The notes under the pieces: generated by a model
Told to the model about the DNA's origin: nothing
The model's database searches: none
The model's input: only the letters and a program-made list of their open reading frames with translations
In this document: positions 40,867-53,695 of the stretch, in pieces
Layout of the letters: the number at the start of each line of letters is the position of its first letter
How positions within the stretch are numbered: position 1 is the first letter of the stretch
Assembly (NCBI GenBank): GCA_030685235.1
Contig: MU839134.1
Coordinates: forward strand, 1-64,000
Source: Copromyces sp. CBS 386.78
Taxonomy: Eukaryota; Ascomycota; Sordariomycetes; Sordariales; Sordariaceae
Reading direction: 5' to 3'
DNA length: 64,000 nucleotides
Position numbers and translations under genes: made by a program

Positions 40867-42860
40867 ATGAACGACGACTGTCCTCCTCCAAATGGGCATG
40901 GCAGCAACGGCCAGCGAGACCATCACTCTTCAAATGGATATGACAGTAACGGCCAACGAGATCATCGCTCCTCGAATGGCCATTTGAGTCACGGCCATGA
41001 GGACCAGTCTCCCCTAAATGGGCATGCCAGCTCTGCCCAACCAGACGATTTGAGTGACTTTGACATCTTGAAGCACTTTCAAGTAGAACTCAATCAGTAT
41101 AACGCCTTGCACGCCAATCTGAACCACGGTCTGAGCCTGTTGGTGAATGTGAACCGCGACCAAAGAAACAGAATTCAACAACAGGATGAGAGGATTGAAT
41201 TGCTTTCCTCGACGGTCAACCAGTTCAAACGGCTTATGGATGACTCTGAACGTCGGGCTCGCGAGCTGGAGGCAGAAAACCGCGACCTGAGAGCAAAGAA
41301 CAGGGTCCTGAATAACGTATGCTCTTTGTCCTCACCCTTTCCATACACAATACCCATGAGCTGACACTACCGCACTACGCAGAACTCCAACGCATTTGCT
41401 TGCCTAATAATTGATGGCGACGGTGCGTTGTTCAGAGACGAGTACCTAAACCAAGGGGAGGAGGGTGGCCGCGAGGCTGCCCATATGCTCCATTCCGAGC
41501 TCAAGGCATACATGGAGTTGGCCAATCCCAGAGACCATATCAAGAACATCGTGGCCAAGGTATACCTGAACGTCGAAGGCCTCACTAAAGCCTTGATGGA
41601 GTCCGGTATCATACATGAAGAAGACAAGCTTACAAAGTTTGGTCGCGGGTTTTGCCAAGCTCAGCCCTTCTTTGAGTTCATCGATGTTGGCCGCGGCAAG
41701 GAGAAGGCCGACCTCAAGGCCACTAAGCATTTCGAGCTCATGGTGGACCTGAAGCAATGCAAACGTGTGATGCTGGCTGGGTGCCATGACAACGGCTATG
41801 CCACGTACCTTGAGGAGTACAGATGGGCGAATAGCAAGATCACCCTCCTGGAGACGACCCCCGCCGCAAACGGTGTTGCAAAACTGAACAAACATTTCGA
41901 CTTCAGGAAATTCCCAGACATTTTCCGCTCCGAGCCTCTCTTGTCCACCAAAAAGCGCAGCCATCAGAGTCACCCCATCACCACCCCCTTCGGCATGATT
42001 GCGGCACCTCCTAGCCCACCCCCGACTTATGCAACAAAGGCTCAGGAGCCAGCTATCGCCAAAAGGAACCAACCGGAAGTTCCTTCCGATGCTCAAAGAC
42101 CAAATGGCGCTTGCCCCTCAGCGGCTCAGTTGAAAGGGGCTCCTCCATCATCCGCTCTTGTGAAAAGGCCCAGCCAGACTCAAGCTGTCGAAATCCCAGC
42201 ACTCAACTCAGACGACCGGCAGAAGAAAAACCAGCAAGCAACAGATGAAGACGGCTTCCAGACGGTCGGCGCCCGCAAAGTCATCAAAGTGGGCCGGCAG
42301 GCTAGCAGCAACGACCCTATCATCGGCAACTCGCGGAACCCACACTCTAACACCGGGCTGCATTTCTACCTCAACAACGCCGGTCAGCGAATCGATTATC
42401 CCGCTTGCAGAAATCACGAATCTCAAGGCCGCAAAAGCATTGAGGACAGGTCAAGGAAGAACGGCGCCAACCTTTGCAATGGCTACCATCTGATCGGCCG
42501 ATGCAAGCACACGGCCGAGAGCAACTACGGCCATTGTGACTACGTCCATGAGCTTGATACTCCTCTGACGTATGAGGAGAAGAAGTTCCTCTGGTACAAG
42601 GCAAGAAGCGTGGTTTGCAAGAACGGAAGTGCCTGCAGAGACGATTATTGCCTTGCCGGACATCATTGTGCTTGGGGAAAGGACTGTCGGTATAAATCCG
42701 ACTGTCGATTCAAACACACTCATGGCATGGATCTTGTGAGTACTCTGTTTCCCCTTTCCGAACACCGAAGAAACCGATCACTGACCAGGGATGAGTACAG
42801 GAGCGGGTCTATATTGTTGAAGAGGGTGATCCCATTCCGAAGGGGTATAAGAACGGCTAG
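40867..42860 (+). CDS. Coiled-coil, NYN/PIN-like and CCCH zinc-finger protein
   Basis: Likely an RNA-binding protein with a nuclease-like fold; substrate and pathway unknown. Exons are 40867-41316, 41383-42735 and 42801-42860, all phase 0, 620 aa. The last intron (GTGAGT donor, CTGAC branch, TACAG acceptor) is inferred because the unspliced frame loses conservation-like sequence. Residues 1-65 carry repeated SNGQRDH/NGH units. Residues ~88-148 form a coiled coil. Residues ~155-315 hold a domain beginning CLIIDGDGALF, with acidic residues in DGDG (161-163), FIDVGRGKEKAD and GCHDNGYATYL that resemble the NYN/PIN active-site set found in a fungal CCCH protein family. A Pro/Gln-rich linker leads to Cys/His clusters (CNGYHLIGRC...CDYVH, CKNGSAC...C, CAWGKDC...CRFKH). 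Confidence 0.82.
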
Positions 42861-44797
42861 TCTTCTGCTCTGGGTGCATAAGCGTGTGGAAAGATGTTGT
42901 CAAGGGGAGGAAGGCGAACTGGATTTTGAAGGCATGACGGCCTCTCTTTGAATCACATCGACAACGGCGGTTGAAGGACAAACAGGTTTAGGCGAACAAG
43001 GTATATCCAGGGGGCAAGAGACACTTGACCAGTGTTGGTTGAGCTTACAAGCTACAGCGGAGGGTGTGAATAGCTCGTTGTCATTTGAGTGCAGGTATAC
43101 GATGCACAACCACGGTTTTGCAGGAGATACTCGGCGGGTATTTGGCCGGTTGCCACTGAGGCATGGGATATAAGGGCCTTAAATTCCATTGGTAACGAAT
43201 ATGGAGGATCTCGTCAGCTATTGAGTAGCAAAGCTATTCGACCAGGTACAGAGCGACGGTATCATACAGACGGAAAGGCATGTTTCTTCAGTAGAAATCC
43301 ATATAGGTTGGTAGTTTGAAGAAATGGTTCGTTTTCGAGTACAAGAGACCTCTTCACACGAGACCAGAGAATCTCGGGAATATCAGATTTGCTCAGGCAC
43401 AGGGTGAGGGCCTAAAGGTGTTGGCAGTCATACATTTGCCTACCAGTACTGACACCTGCAAAGAGACCGACAAACATCCCGGTAAGCCAGTGCAGAAGCG
43501 TTGAATCCTTCCGCCTAGTCGATTCCGAGTTTCCCTAAGACCCTTCGGCGGTCTATAGAGTAGGTACTTCTCTGATGGCAGGTACGCCTTGTATAGAAAA
43601 CCAACGGGGGCCGGGAACAGTGAAGTGATGATTGAAACACGTCCGCTGAGACTCCCGGTACAGTACAGCTGATCAGAGGCTCGGTACGGTATTGTTGACG
43701 ATACTGTTGGCCTCAGAGCCTTTGGGGTTCCCGGTGAAGGGTCAGGGTTATCGACATAGAATGCGAAAGGGCTCTTGGTGGTCCGATCGGTTTTGAGGGC
43801 GAGAGACGTCGCGAGGCAGAGATACCTGACTTATCGAGTGCACATGCGCACAGCTCTAAACCTTTTTGCTTTCTGCGTGGTAGAAATTGCAGGGGAATTC
43901 AAGAGATTCACGCCAAGGGGAGCCGAACGACCAGGGACAGGATAGGTTTTTAGGTTACCAAACTGTCGGGTTTTGTCCTGCAGTGGCGCCCAATGGTTCC
44001 AACTCTCACTGAGAAACCAACATCATGATTGGGTGTGGCAACGAGCAGTTTCTCCGAAAGACTGAGCGGAGCTTCAATGACAGTGGCGCTTGCCAACGAT
44101 GCAATCCACCATGCAACCTCTTGGGTCTTGGCAACAATGGTCTCGCCCTCCCAACCTCACACTCGACATGGGAAAAGGGGGCTCGTGACAATTGTGCCGG
44201 CAATGGAAGTAACTTTGGCCAGGATTAGATCCGCTGTTGATCGGCAGTACCCCATTCAGGGACCAACAGAGTCCGAAACAACGAAAGGAATGTGCTCGTT
44301 TAACGCGGATGTGGAGCAGCCAACCTCGAGAGCTTGAGTCGCCTTCCTATTCAATGTTTAGTGTTGGCTGGGCGTTGCACTCCGCCTTGTTCACACCGAC
44401 CGGCTCCAGTCTGTGTCAGCGTGCTATAACTTTTATAGTCCTGTTGTTCCAGTATGGTGAGCTCGACAGGAATATCCCAGACTTCACAGGCTCGCTCGCC
44501 ATCGGTTGACCTATTTCTCTCATCAGTTTCCACGTTAATACCAAAAAGCTCAGCGTTCACGAAGAAGGCCCACGGTAGTCAGTCGGTAAGGAAATTTTCA
44601 AAATCCGGACTCATTCAGCTACCTCTAGGTACCTACTCAATGCAAAACTGACGGTGACCCCAACCAGAGGCTTCCACAAAGCTCCTCTCCAACGAAGAAA
44701 GACGGGATTCACCCACACAGGAGACAGCGCGATACCTCACATACGACACAAACAACCCACATCACACCGCATATCCACTCTGCCAGAGGCTCCAAAA
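42861..44797. other. Intergenic, no gene seen
   Basis: Nearly 2 kb with short frames only. No tRNA, repeat or family motif could be supported. The leader of the 44798 gene lies at its right end. Confidence 0.45.
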
Positions 44798-45322
44798 ATG
44801 TCACCACCACCCACAACCACCCTAGCCCTAGCGGCCCGAGCCGCCAGTGCGTCCACTACCGCTCCCACTCCCGCCACGACCTGCAACCGCGAAGCCATGC
44901 CCGACCTCTTCCAAATAGACGGTCTCCCCCAAAAGCGGAGTGTCTGGGCCATCCCCAACTGGCCCGAGTCCCTAGCCGGCATGACGGCCTGCTGCAACCT
45001 CAAGCCCGACAACGAGGTGCACATGGGTGGTCCCGACGGTTGCGCGCTGTGGTGTCTGATCCCGGACCAATTTCTCTTTGAGCAAGTCGATGATGGGAAG
45101 GGGGGGAAGAAAAATGGGAAGAGGTGGGATAGCCAGGTGGTTGGATCGGCGATGGGGCAGTGCGTGGAGGATAAGGGGAATGTGACGGGGCCGCATATTG
45201 CGATTTGGCAGGTTAAGGAGGGCGCGGCAGCAGCGGGGTCGGCGTGGCTCAGGAAGATGTCGATGAAGACGGTAATAGGGGCGATGGCTTGGGTGATCGT
45301 GGTTGTTGGGTTGCTTGCTTGA
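44798..45322 (+). CDS. Small Cys-containing protein with hydrophobic C-terminal tail
   Basis: Single exon, 174 aa, start AAAATGTCACCAC. The N-terminal ~30 residues are Ala/Thr/Ser/Pro-rich and not a clear signal peptide. The middle has six cysteines in CNRE, TACCNLK, GGPDGCALWCLIP and MGQCVED contexts, which suggests disulfides. The last ~20 residues are hydrophobic (TVIGAMAWVIVVVGLLA) and end the protein, as in a GPI-attachment signal or tail anchor. If the N-terminus is not a signal, a tail-anchored protein is the alternative. No family is named with confidence. A 145-codon frame extends upstream of the chosen ATG but looks like leader. Confidence 0.6.
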   Translation: MSPPPTTTLALAARAASASTTAPTPATTCNREAMPDLFQIDGLPQKRSVWAIPNWPESLAGMTACCNLKPDNEVHMGGPDGCALWCLIPDQFLFEQVDDGKGGKKNGKRWDSQVVGSAMGQCVEDKGNVTGPHIAIWQVKEGAAAAGSAWLRKMSMKTVIGAMAWVIVVVGLLA

Positions 45323-46390
45323 GGTCGCGTTCTATTGTGGTATTGGTACGTACTCGGTATTCAAGCTTTTTGAATGATGATTAGGTATGGTTTGACTTGT
45401 CCCGGCGTTGGTGCCTATGCAGGAAGGGTGTCTATGTTTGACAGAGGCGAAGAGTATAGGCCTGAGGCCCTGAGGGGAAGGAACATGAGTGCGATTTGGA
45501 TTGGATGGTATCTGCTGTTTCGGTGGTCATTTTACTCCGTTAGTTAGGCTGGCCAAGTGTTGACACAGGAGCGCTAGAGACTTGGTGCCGTCATTAGTGT
45601 GATCAACATTCACAACATCGAGGCCTCGATATAACAAGAGGAATGGAGAGAGCCATGTTGCCAAAGACAGCTGCAGAGCTCCGGCTAGTGACCCAAGCAG
45701 TAGCATGCACTAACACTTACACATAGGATGAAAACTGCCGGTGCCCCACAGCGGGATGCAAACCCCACCATCCCCACCGTTCCTGACCGGAGCGGGTCCG
45801 GAGTGTGCCGGACCCCACAGGCCTTTACTAATTGGGACATCAAAAGACATGATAACCTTTTTCCGAATGCTTATCGTCCCTATCAAGCTTATCGCGATAG
45901 AGGGGTAAGCTTGCAATTCCTAACGGCCATTGGACTTTTTACCATTTCCAAGACTTCAGTTTGATCGGAAAAGAGGATCAAACACTCCGACCCACGGGAG
46001 GAAAGAGATGTTCAATTCGGCAAGATTTCCGATGGTACACAACCAGGCATGACGGAGAGAATTTTCCTTCGCTCTTGTCATCTCGCCCACGTTCCCCTTC
46101 CTTGTTCGCAAGACCTTCACGGCCGTCAGCATCGGAGGATTGCCGAGTCTTGCGCTCACGGTTCATCACCAAACCAAGAGACAATACTGCGACATTGCGC
46201 TTCTCACGACAACCTCCTTCGAGTCCCTCGCTGCTGGTCAACGTTTAGCCGCAGCCGTTTTACGTAATCGAGGAATCACTCAACACCCCCCCGGATACGA
46301 GACATACAACACGGCTACAACACCTCACCTTGGACCTCCGCCTTCACGAGCACCAGTCACCACCGCCGCCCTCACGATCCCTCAACGACA
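45323..46390. other. Intergenic and leader of the transporter gene
   Basis: No gene seen. The stretch before 46391 is C/T-rich, as in other leaders in this window. Confidence 0.5.
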
Positions 46391-47723
46391 ATGGCCCGCC
46401 TCAAACTCCCTCATCTTCGGGCCCTCCGCCTCCCGCCACCCCTCTCCTACATCCCCCGCCCCGCCCTCCACCTCATTGCCCTCCTCATCTTCATCAACTG
46501 CCTCGTCTGGGCCGGCGTCGGCATAACCCTGCACTATTTTTCCAAAATGATCTCGCCCGCCGTCCTCTCCTACACCCTCGGTCTCCGCCACGCCCTCGAC
46601 GCCGACCACATCTCCGCCATCGACCTGATGACGCGTCGCCTCATCGCCACCGGCCAGCGGCCCGTAGCCGTCGGCACCTTTTTCAGCTTGGGCCACAGCA
46701 CCATTGTCATCATCACTTGCATCGTGGTAGCCGCTACCAGCGGAGCACTAAGGAACAAGTTCGATAACTTCCAGAGAGTGGGCGGCATCATTGGCACTTC
46801 TGTATCTGCGGCCTTCCTGATCGTGCTGGGCGTGGGCAACGGGTGGGTCTTGTATAAACTGGTCAAGAGGTTGCGGGTTAAGCTCAAAGAGCAGAGGGAG
46901 CGGAGAAGGAGGGTTGAGCATGGGGAGGATTTAAGAGCCGAGGAGGAGCAGGAGGCCATGAATAACTTGCAGCTCGAGGGGGCTGGGTTCCTGGCGAGGG
47001 TATTCAGGAGGGTGTTTGCCATCGTGGATCGCCCGTGGAAGATGTACCCGCTTGGAGTACTCTTTGGCCTGGGCTTCGATACCAGCTCGGAGATTGCGCT
47101 GTTGGGGATTGCGAGCATTCAGGCCGTGCAGGGGACGAGTATTTGGTTGATTCTGATTTTTCCCATTTTGTTTACTGGTGAGTTCCTTCAAAGAAAGAGA
47201 GCTACCGGGGCGAGGAAGAGACGATTGCTAACGATTTAACGCTACGACAGCCGGCATGTGTATGCTCGACACCACCGACGGCGCCCTGATGATGGCCTTG
47301 TACACGTCCAAGGCCTTCTCGAGAGACGTGGTCGCCATTCTGTACTACTCGATTGTGCTTACCGGGATCACGGTCGTTGTGTCGGCCTTCATCGGCGTCA
47401 TCCAGATCCTGTCGCTTGCCTACAACGTGGCCGAGCCGACAGGACGGTTCTGGGATGGAGTTGAAGCGATAGGTGATCACTACGACGTTATTGGAGGCTG
47501 CATCTGCGGCTTGTTTGTCGTTGTCGGTCTGGCATCGGTTCTCGTCTATCGCCCCTGGAGGAAGAAGATGGAGGACCGGATGAATGCAAGAAGCATATTA
47601 GATGTGGAGAGCCCGGTCGCTTCGCCCGCTGCGGTTGAGGATGGCGATCGTGGTGTTATCAGCCCGTATGCCGATAGCCCGGTGGTTACTCCCCTGGAGC
47701 GGGTGCCGGAGCGGATTGTTTGA
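46391..47723 (+). CDS. High-affinity nickel/cobalt transporter (NiCoT family)
   Basis: Imports Ni2+ and/or Co2+ across a membrane. In fungi nickel serves urease. Exons are 46391-47177 and 47251-47723 (73-nt intron, GTGAGT donor, GCTAAC branch, CGACAG acceptor), 419 aa. The NiCoT signature RHALDADHISAID (66-78), with the H-x4-D-H metal site, is complete. The other family motifs are also visible: FFSLGHSTIVI, LFGLGFDTSSEIALL and GMCMLDTTDGALMMALY. About eight membrane helices can be seen, with a charged cytosolic loop rich in Arg/Glu around residues 155-200 and a hydrophilic C-terminal tail (SPVASPAAVEDGDRG). Length and motif order fit the family. The metal preference cannot be decided from sequence alone. 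Confidence 0.95.
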
Positions 47724-50700
47724 GGGACCGGCGGGAATGAAAGATTGAAACGGTCTTGGCGAGAACGCGACGAATATGAAGCAGCAATTGGATATTTGAC
47801 CATCTTCACGGTTAGGTACAGGCCGCATACGGGATGGACTGGCAATAAACGACGGGCATTTTCCTTCATCAAACCTACCGCTATCAACATGGATCACCCC
47901 AAGATCCTCAGCTGCAAGTTTGCAACTGCGATATCACATCCAATCTCCCTCGCAGCGGCGACCCAAAGACGCAAAGCATAATACGCGGAGAATCCGCTGG
48001 TAGTGCTCGCACGAAAGAGCCAAGATGCCTTCACCAGTTGGTTGTATACGAGTCCAGATTCCACGACATCGACTCGACTCCGTCAAACGCTTTTCCCCAT
48101 CCTTGCAATGCAGATCGCGTTCAGGTCGTGATGTACATCAGCCAGCCAGCCATCCCGCGAGATTTTCCGCAGATTCGAAAGATTCGAAAGGGACTGTGTT
48201 CCGGTGACACGGCATGCGCAGCAAAATGTTTTACACTGCCGTTCCGACCCTACCTACTACGTGCGGTGCTGCTGGTCGCCATTCGACGACAAACTCGCCT
48301 AGCTACGATGCTCCAGTCTGCCCTGTCGCAAGTATGCTACCCAGGCAGCCACAAGGCCACTACCTCGTGGCACTCATGTCTCACAGGGACAAGGAAGAAA
48401 CCATTGCCGTCAACAAGTCCCTCCTTGCTGGTGCGCTCGGGATACTGCATCATGCTACATCCTGTAATCTGCCTAGGGCAAATTCGCCGCTAGGGCATTC
48501 TTTGCCAAAGCACTCGCAGGCTAGCAGCTAGCTGCACACAATGTGTGTGTGTGCAACCGTCTCGGGTCCATCCGGTATGGAAGTACTGGAACCTGTCTGA
48601 GCGGGTCGGCGGACGCGCCGTTCTCGTCCCTTAATTGAGCCTTTCCTTCCTTCTGTCGGGTTATCGTTTCTTCTAGAAGGGTGTCAATTTTCTGTTCCCG
48701 AAAGGCGCAAGGCGCAATGCGAGACATCGTTGATGTGGTCTTCGGCATCGGTGGTGGTATTGGTGGCGACGTGGCTTAGAATTCGGGCGTCTCGTGCGAC
48801 CGGACTCCATGTCGTCGACCTGGTGTCTCTTCTGAACCCCTCGACATTTCAAGCTCAGCCAACAGAATTCTGGGTCAGAACCTTAATATGCATCCCGCCC
48901 CTCCATGAGTGCTCTCCAACCCCTCCCTGTCTTAACGTTGTTGAACCCGACTTGTCTTCGCACAGAGTCTAGCCTGCCAGAGAGTGAACAGGTCGGTCTC
49001 TGTTCCAGAACCCAGGCAGGCCACGACTAGAGAGTGCCTACCTACCTTAGACATGCAAAACAAATTGAGTCCTGTGCACAACACCGAATATTGCGAACCA
49101 CAACGTCAATCATCGATGCTGAACATGGTGAACATCAAATCGTCATCTCCCTTAATACGACCCAACGTTGTGTCCGGGCGGGAGCCGTAAAGAAGAGAGC
49201 ATGACATAAGACGACGGATAGGCCAAGTAACATGCCTCAACGTCGTTGAGGGATTGTTACATTGATACATTCTACCCGAGCAATATGAGCTCCTGCCGTT
49301 CGCAAGTGTGTCGAAGAACGAATGAATAATGAGATGCGGAGCAATATCCTCACTGCCTGCGACAATACCTTACATATGGGGAGACAAAATAACATGAAAA
49401 CAAGTTCCGGCTTGGCACTTTTCCTTTCACAATGTCGCCATAGCGATGGGGAACTGACAGACCGGCCGGCCGGCCATTGGCAAACTCATTGGAGACTCGA
49501 ATGCAAAAAGGGATAGGAGATGGAGCAAGGCAATAGTATGGCTGCATCGGGAGAGAGAGGCAAACCTCCATGCTGATAAATTACTCGAGTCCGTGCCAAG
49601 AACGAAAAGGGGGAGCGGGATACGTACCTCTATAACTCACCATCTTCACCTTTCATGTGGACGTCAAAACACTCGTAGATCTTCATGTGTAGGTACCGTA
49701 TGTTGGCCTGCAATAGCAATTGACGAATCGCATGCAATCTTACCTCTCACTCAATTGCTTCATCACGTTCAGGCATCGGTCTCACCCAATTGTTCAATCA
49801 AATCCAGGCGCCAACATGTACATAGTACACTCACTACCTTACCTTATGTCACACGCAAGCTAGCGACTAGCTAGCTCATTCAGCTCATTCAGCTCAGCTC
49901 AGGTACCTACACACCGTTCGATCAAACAGCACCTCACCGCCAGCCTCAGCAAGCCACAAACGTCGATCACTTTCCGAATGGTTGGGAGCTTACCTAGCTT
50001 GTGATAGAATTGACAACAACAACAAACAACACTGCGACGATGCCCCTTTCACATACATCGTTTTCAGCACACGTCCAAGCGACATCGAAACGTGAGGAAA
50101 AGCAAGGAGATAAGGGGTAGAAGAGCCACAGAGGCGGGGATAGCAATTAAAAAGAAAAAAAAGACAAAAAAAAGGGGGAAAAGCGAAAGCAAAGTGAGCA
50201 CCAGTGAAAAACGGCTTTCTTTGTCAGTTGAGGCCTGGCGTACGCGCCGCCATTTCCGTCAGCGGACAACATGCAATGTCCATCCATCCATCCGTTGGAT
50301 TCATAGATCAATGTCGCCTCCGAGTTCGAGTTCGAGTTTGATGCGGTGGCCGATTGGGGGCATGGAGATCTTTTCATTTCTCAAGCGAAGCCACAAAACT
50401 TCAAGCGACCGACAGAATGATGACAATGGAACTCAACTCACCACCTACCTTACCTAGGTAATCCTGACTTGCATGCTGGACTTGGGCCTGAACATGTCAT
50501 CTCGTATCAGCTGCTCAAATATTATTTATTACCTACCTAATACCGTTTCGTGGACAGCACCCAGACGAGGACTGGAAGACGAAATGGAGAAAATGGGCAC
50601 GGAAGAATGCGGATCGTTAGCCGTCTGGTGCACCGCAAACGTGTGTCAGAATTCAGATATAAGGATGTGTGATGAGAATCTCAACCTTGTATCCATGCCA

Positions 50701-51320
50701 CGCCCCAATGGACGGACGTCAATAATCTGCTCCGTTTTGAATTGATGAATGTGCTACGTACCTTGTTCACAATGGAAGGTTTTGTTGGGTTATTCGAGGA
50801 TGAAAGGGAAGTTCATTCCCCGCTTGATCAGCTCTGACAGTCCGGCAACGATGAAGCGACGAGTAGTAGAAATGAGGTATTAACTCGTTGGTTCATTAAG
50901 TAAGTATTGCGTTCTTATGTATGTATAGGTATCGATAATAAGGTAGGTATCCAATCCGTCCATGCGGTCCATGCCATATCATCGCCTGACGTCAAATTTT
51001 GGTGTCCAGCCAACAATCCATGATCCATCAATATCCATTCAAGATTCGTTCGTACAATCCATTGTATCCCATGACTTCCCCTGTGGGCCATGTCCGTAAC
51101 CCAGACCCCGTGACCAGTATGACCCGTATCCCAATAAAAACCGATCTAGGTGCCACCGACATCCAGTAATCCAGTAGTGTATCCGCTCAAAAATAAAGTA
51201 ATTCCCAAACTGAGCCTCCATAGTAGACCCAAAGGTCCGGCCCCAAGAAAGAATCGAAGTAAAACACATGTCTCATCCATTCCCTGTCGCACCACACATC
51301 TTCCCTCAAGGACAGCGGGC
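47724..51320. other. Large gene-poor region
   Basis: About 3.6 kb with short frames only. Visible structure includes a short CA/TG run (48536-48552), GCCGGCCGGCC-type palindrome (about 49462-49475), CTAGCTAGC/ATTCAGCTC direct repeats (about 49865-49900), a poly-A/purine run (50140-50180) and GAGTTC repeats (50325-50340). No gene or RNA could be supported. Confidence 0.45.
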
Positions 51321-53695
51321 TTACCACTTCCAAGAAGCAAAGATAAAGTAATGGCTGATATACAGATTATACGTCGACAGGATAATAAGCGGCAAGGTAT
51401 GATACCAATGCAACCCCTTGAACCCAACGCGATAAACAACAGCAGCAATCATACCGCCAACATTAGCAATCGTCCACAGCGTGCACAAGATGCGCATGTT
51501 GCGGTACTTGTTGCTCTTATGGGCCTTCTTGTCTCCTGAAGCTGCCCAGAGGAGCTCGATACCAAAGAGACGGTCCTTGATGGCGGTCAGGTAGGCGTAC
51601 GACTGCACGACCATGATGTGCTGGACGTTGAAGCCGTACTTGGCCTTGGCCCAGAAGCGGAAGAGGACGGCGCCGTAGACGATGGAGGGGATGGCGAAGG
51701 CGAGGTTGTAGTACTTGAAGTACTGGGGGCGAAAGGCGAGGAGGAGGGTGCCCGGGATGGGGGAGATGAAGATGCCGAGGGAGACGGCGGAGTAGTAGAG
51801 GAGGCCTGCATGGGAATGCGTTAGTTTCTGATTGGAGAATGTGTGGATGTTGTGACAGGGTACGTACCACATAGATAGCACAGCTTCTGCATAAAGTTCA
51901 AGTTGGAAGTCCAGAAATGCTTGGTGGTCAAGAGAGTGGTGGAACCGCGAGCCCAGCGCATCTGCTGCGAGAAGAAGGAGCGCGGGGTGTTGGGGCAGAT
52001 ACCGGTGGCCAAGCAGAGCGGGACGTACTTGACCTTCCAGCCGCGATCGACGGCGCCAAATCTGTTTTGACTAGTGGTTAGCAACACATTTCAATGCAGG
52101 GGTGAGGCGCGGGGGAAGAGTTTGAGAGGACTCGAGAGGTGACACACCCGCTGCGCCGTATACGGGATACGGGGTGCATGTCTCACCCGAGTCCTGTCCT
52201 ACCCTTCGCACAGAACAAAGGAAGAAGCAAACTTACCCAGTATGCACATCCTCAGAGAAACCAATCTCAGCAGTACCGCCAACCTCTTCGAGAGCAGCGC
52301 GCCTGTACACGGCATTGCTGCCGACGCAGATGGAAGCACCCCACCTGTTTCTGTTGACCTGGACGACACGATAGAAAAGCTCTTGAGTAGCTCCGGCACC
52401 CTGCTCAACCCAAGTCTGGTCATCTGTGACTCTGAAGTACTGGGGGCTCTGAACGATAGCGGTCTTGTCATCGGCCATGTGCTCAACAACCAACTCGCGG
52501 AGGAAATCAGGACGGGGGCAGAAATCAGCGTCGAAGATAGCGAAGTAGTCACCCTCAGTACGAGAGAAGGCCCAGCGCAGGTTACCGGCCTTGCGAAGAC
52601 GAGGGCGGTCATCACGAACGATGTAGTTGAAGCCGTATGATCCAGCAAGCGTGCGGACGGCATCGGAAGCGCTGTCGTCAAGAACATAAACCTTGAGCTT
52701 GGCGGCGGGCCAGTCGAGCTTGATGACGTGCTGGTACGTGTTCTCGAGAATCTCGAGGGGCTCGGAGCAGCAGGGGAGGTAGACGTCAACGGTAGGAGCA
52801 GTCTCTTCGGTGATGGGGAACTGCTCAACGATTTGCTTGTGACCATCGAAGTCCCAGTCGCGACCGACGACACCGACAAGGTAGGAGATAATGAGGTAGA
52901 TGTTGAGGAAGCCGACGAAGACGCCGTACCAGGAGAAGATGGGGGTGCAGATGGCAAACAGCCACATACCCGCCGAGAGTGTCAGGAAGGAGATGATGCC
53001 GAAGATGTAGAGGGGAATGCGGTTGGTGTGCACATAGCGGAGCTTCTCCTCGTCATCGGGGCCGGTAGGGAAGACAAGGCCAGGCTCTTCCTTGGGGCAG
53101 TAGGTGTCCCGGAAGGCCCAATAGCCGCGCTTGAAGGGGTTTCTGCTCTTGCGGACCGGCTCGCCGGACTTCTCCGGATCGGCGCCGGCAGCAGGGGCAG
53201 CAGCCGCCCGGCCCTGCTCGACATCGCCAGCAGGTTCCAAGACACTACCAGTCTTCTCATCAAACTCTTGTTGAGGAACTTCACCTGCTGGAGGAGCAGC
53301 GGGGACAGGAGTCTGTTTACTCAAGATTAGCTGCTGTACACCTTGTGAGACCAAAGCACGACGTGGGGTGTTCCCTTACAATAACATCGACAGGTAGTTG
53401 TACCTGGGGAGGAGGACGGGCAACAGGAACCGGAGGAGCACGAGCAGAAGCAGGAACCACAGGGGCAGGAACCGCAGGCGGTGCTGTAACGACAGGTAAT
53501 GGAGGGTTTTCCTTTAAGAAGGTCAGTCATCAACATCTGCAAAGCATGAACTCGTGGTGTTATTGCACTTACACTAGAAGGTCTCGTCGAGGGTCCTTGG
53601 GATGATGCACTGTCCGAAGAAGGATCTTGAAAGGGATCTGTGAGAAAGCTGTTACCAGCCACGAGTGTGGGCCGGTTATCTTGAGGCGGTGCCAT
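51321..53695 (-). CDS. Cellulose/hyaluronan-synthase-like family 2 glycosyltransferase
   Basis: Membrane processive beta-glycosyltransferase (GT2), plausibly polymerising a cell-wall or extracellular polysaccharide at the plasma membrane. Exons are 53695-53573, 53511-53380, 53312-52237, 52061-51868 and 51805-51321, all in phase, 669 aa; intron 3 is 175 nt, the others 61-67 nt. Residues 1-150 are Pro/Ala/Ser-rich. Two membrane segments lie at about 186-206 and 212-234. The catalytic domain has DVYLPCCSEP, DDSASDA, the DAD motif 346-348 (FDADFCPRPDF), EDVHTG (439) and QQMRW (476-480). At least four further membrane segments complete the fold. This is the D,D,D,QxxRW set of cellulose/hyaluronan synthases, closer to fungal CPS1/GT2-type proteins than to chitin synthases. 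The sugar donor is unknown; the UDP-glucose dehydrogenase at 57934 makes UDP-glucuronate a candidate. Confidence 0.93.

Noticed and set aside
44654..44797. N-terminal extension of the small Cys protein using an upstream ATG
   Set aside because: The extra 48 residues are His/Thr/Arg-rich leader-like sequence. The ATG at 44798 gives a better-formed protein.
49865..49905. Short direct repeats (CTAGCTAGC, ATTCAGCTC) that might suggest a CRISPR-like or regulatory array
   Set aside because: Only a few units without regular spacers, and the genome is eukaryotic.
52199..53330. Several + and - frames over the GT2 gene (252, 200 and 132 codons)
   Set aside because: They overlap exon 3, which carries the DAD and ED catalytic motifs in its own frame.
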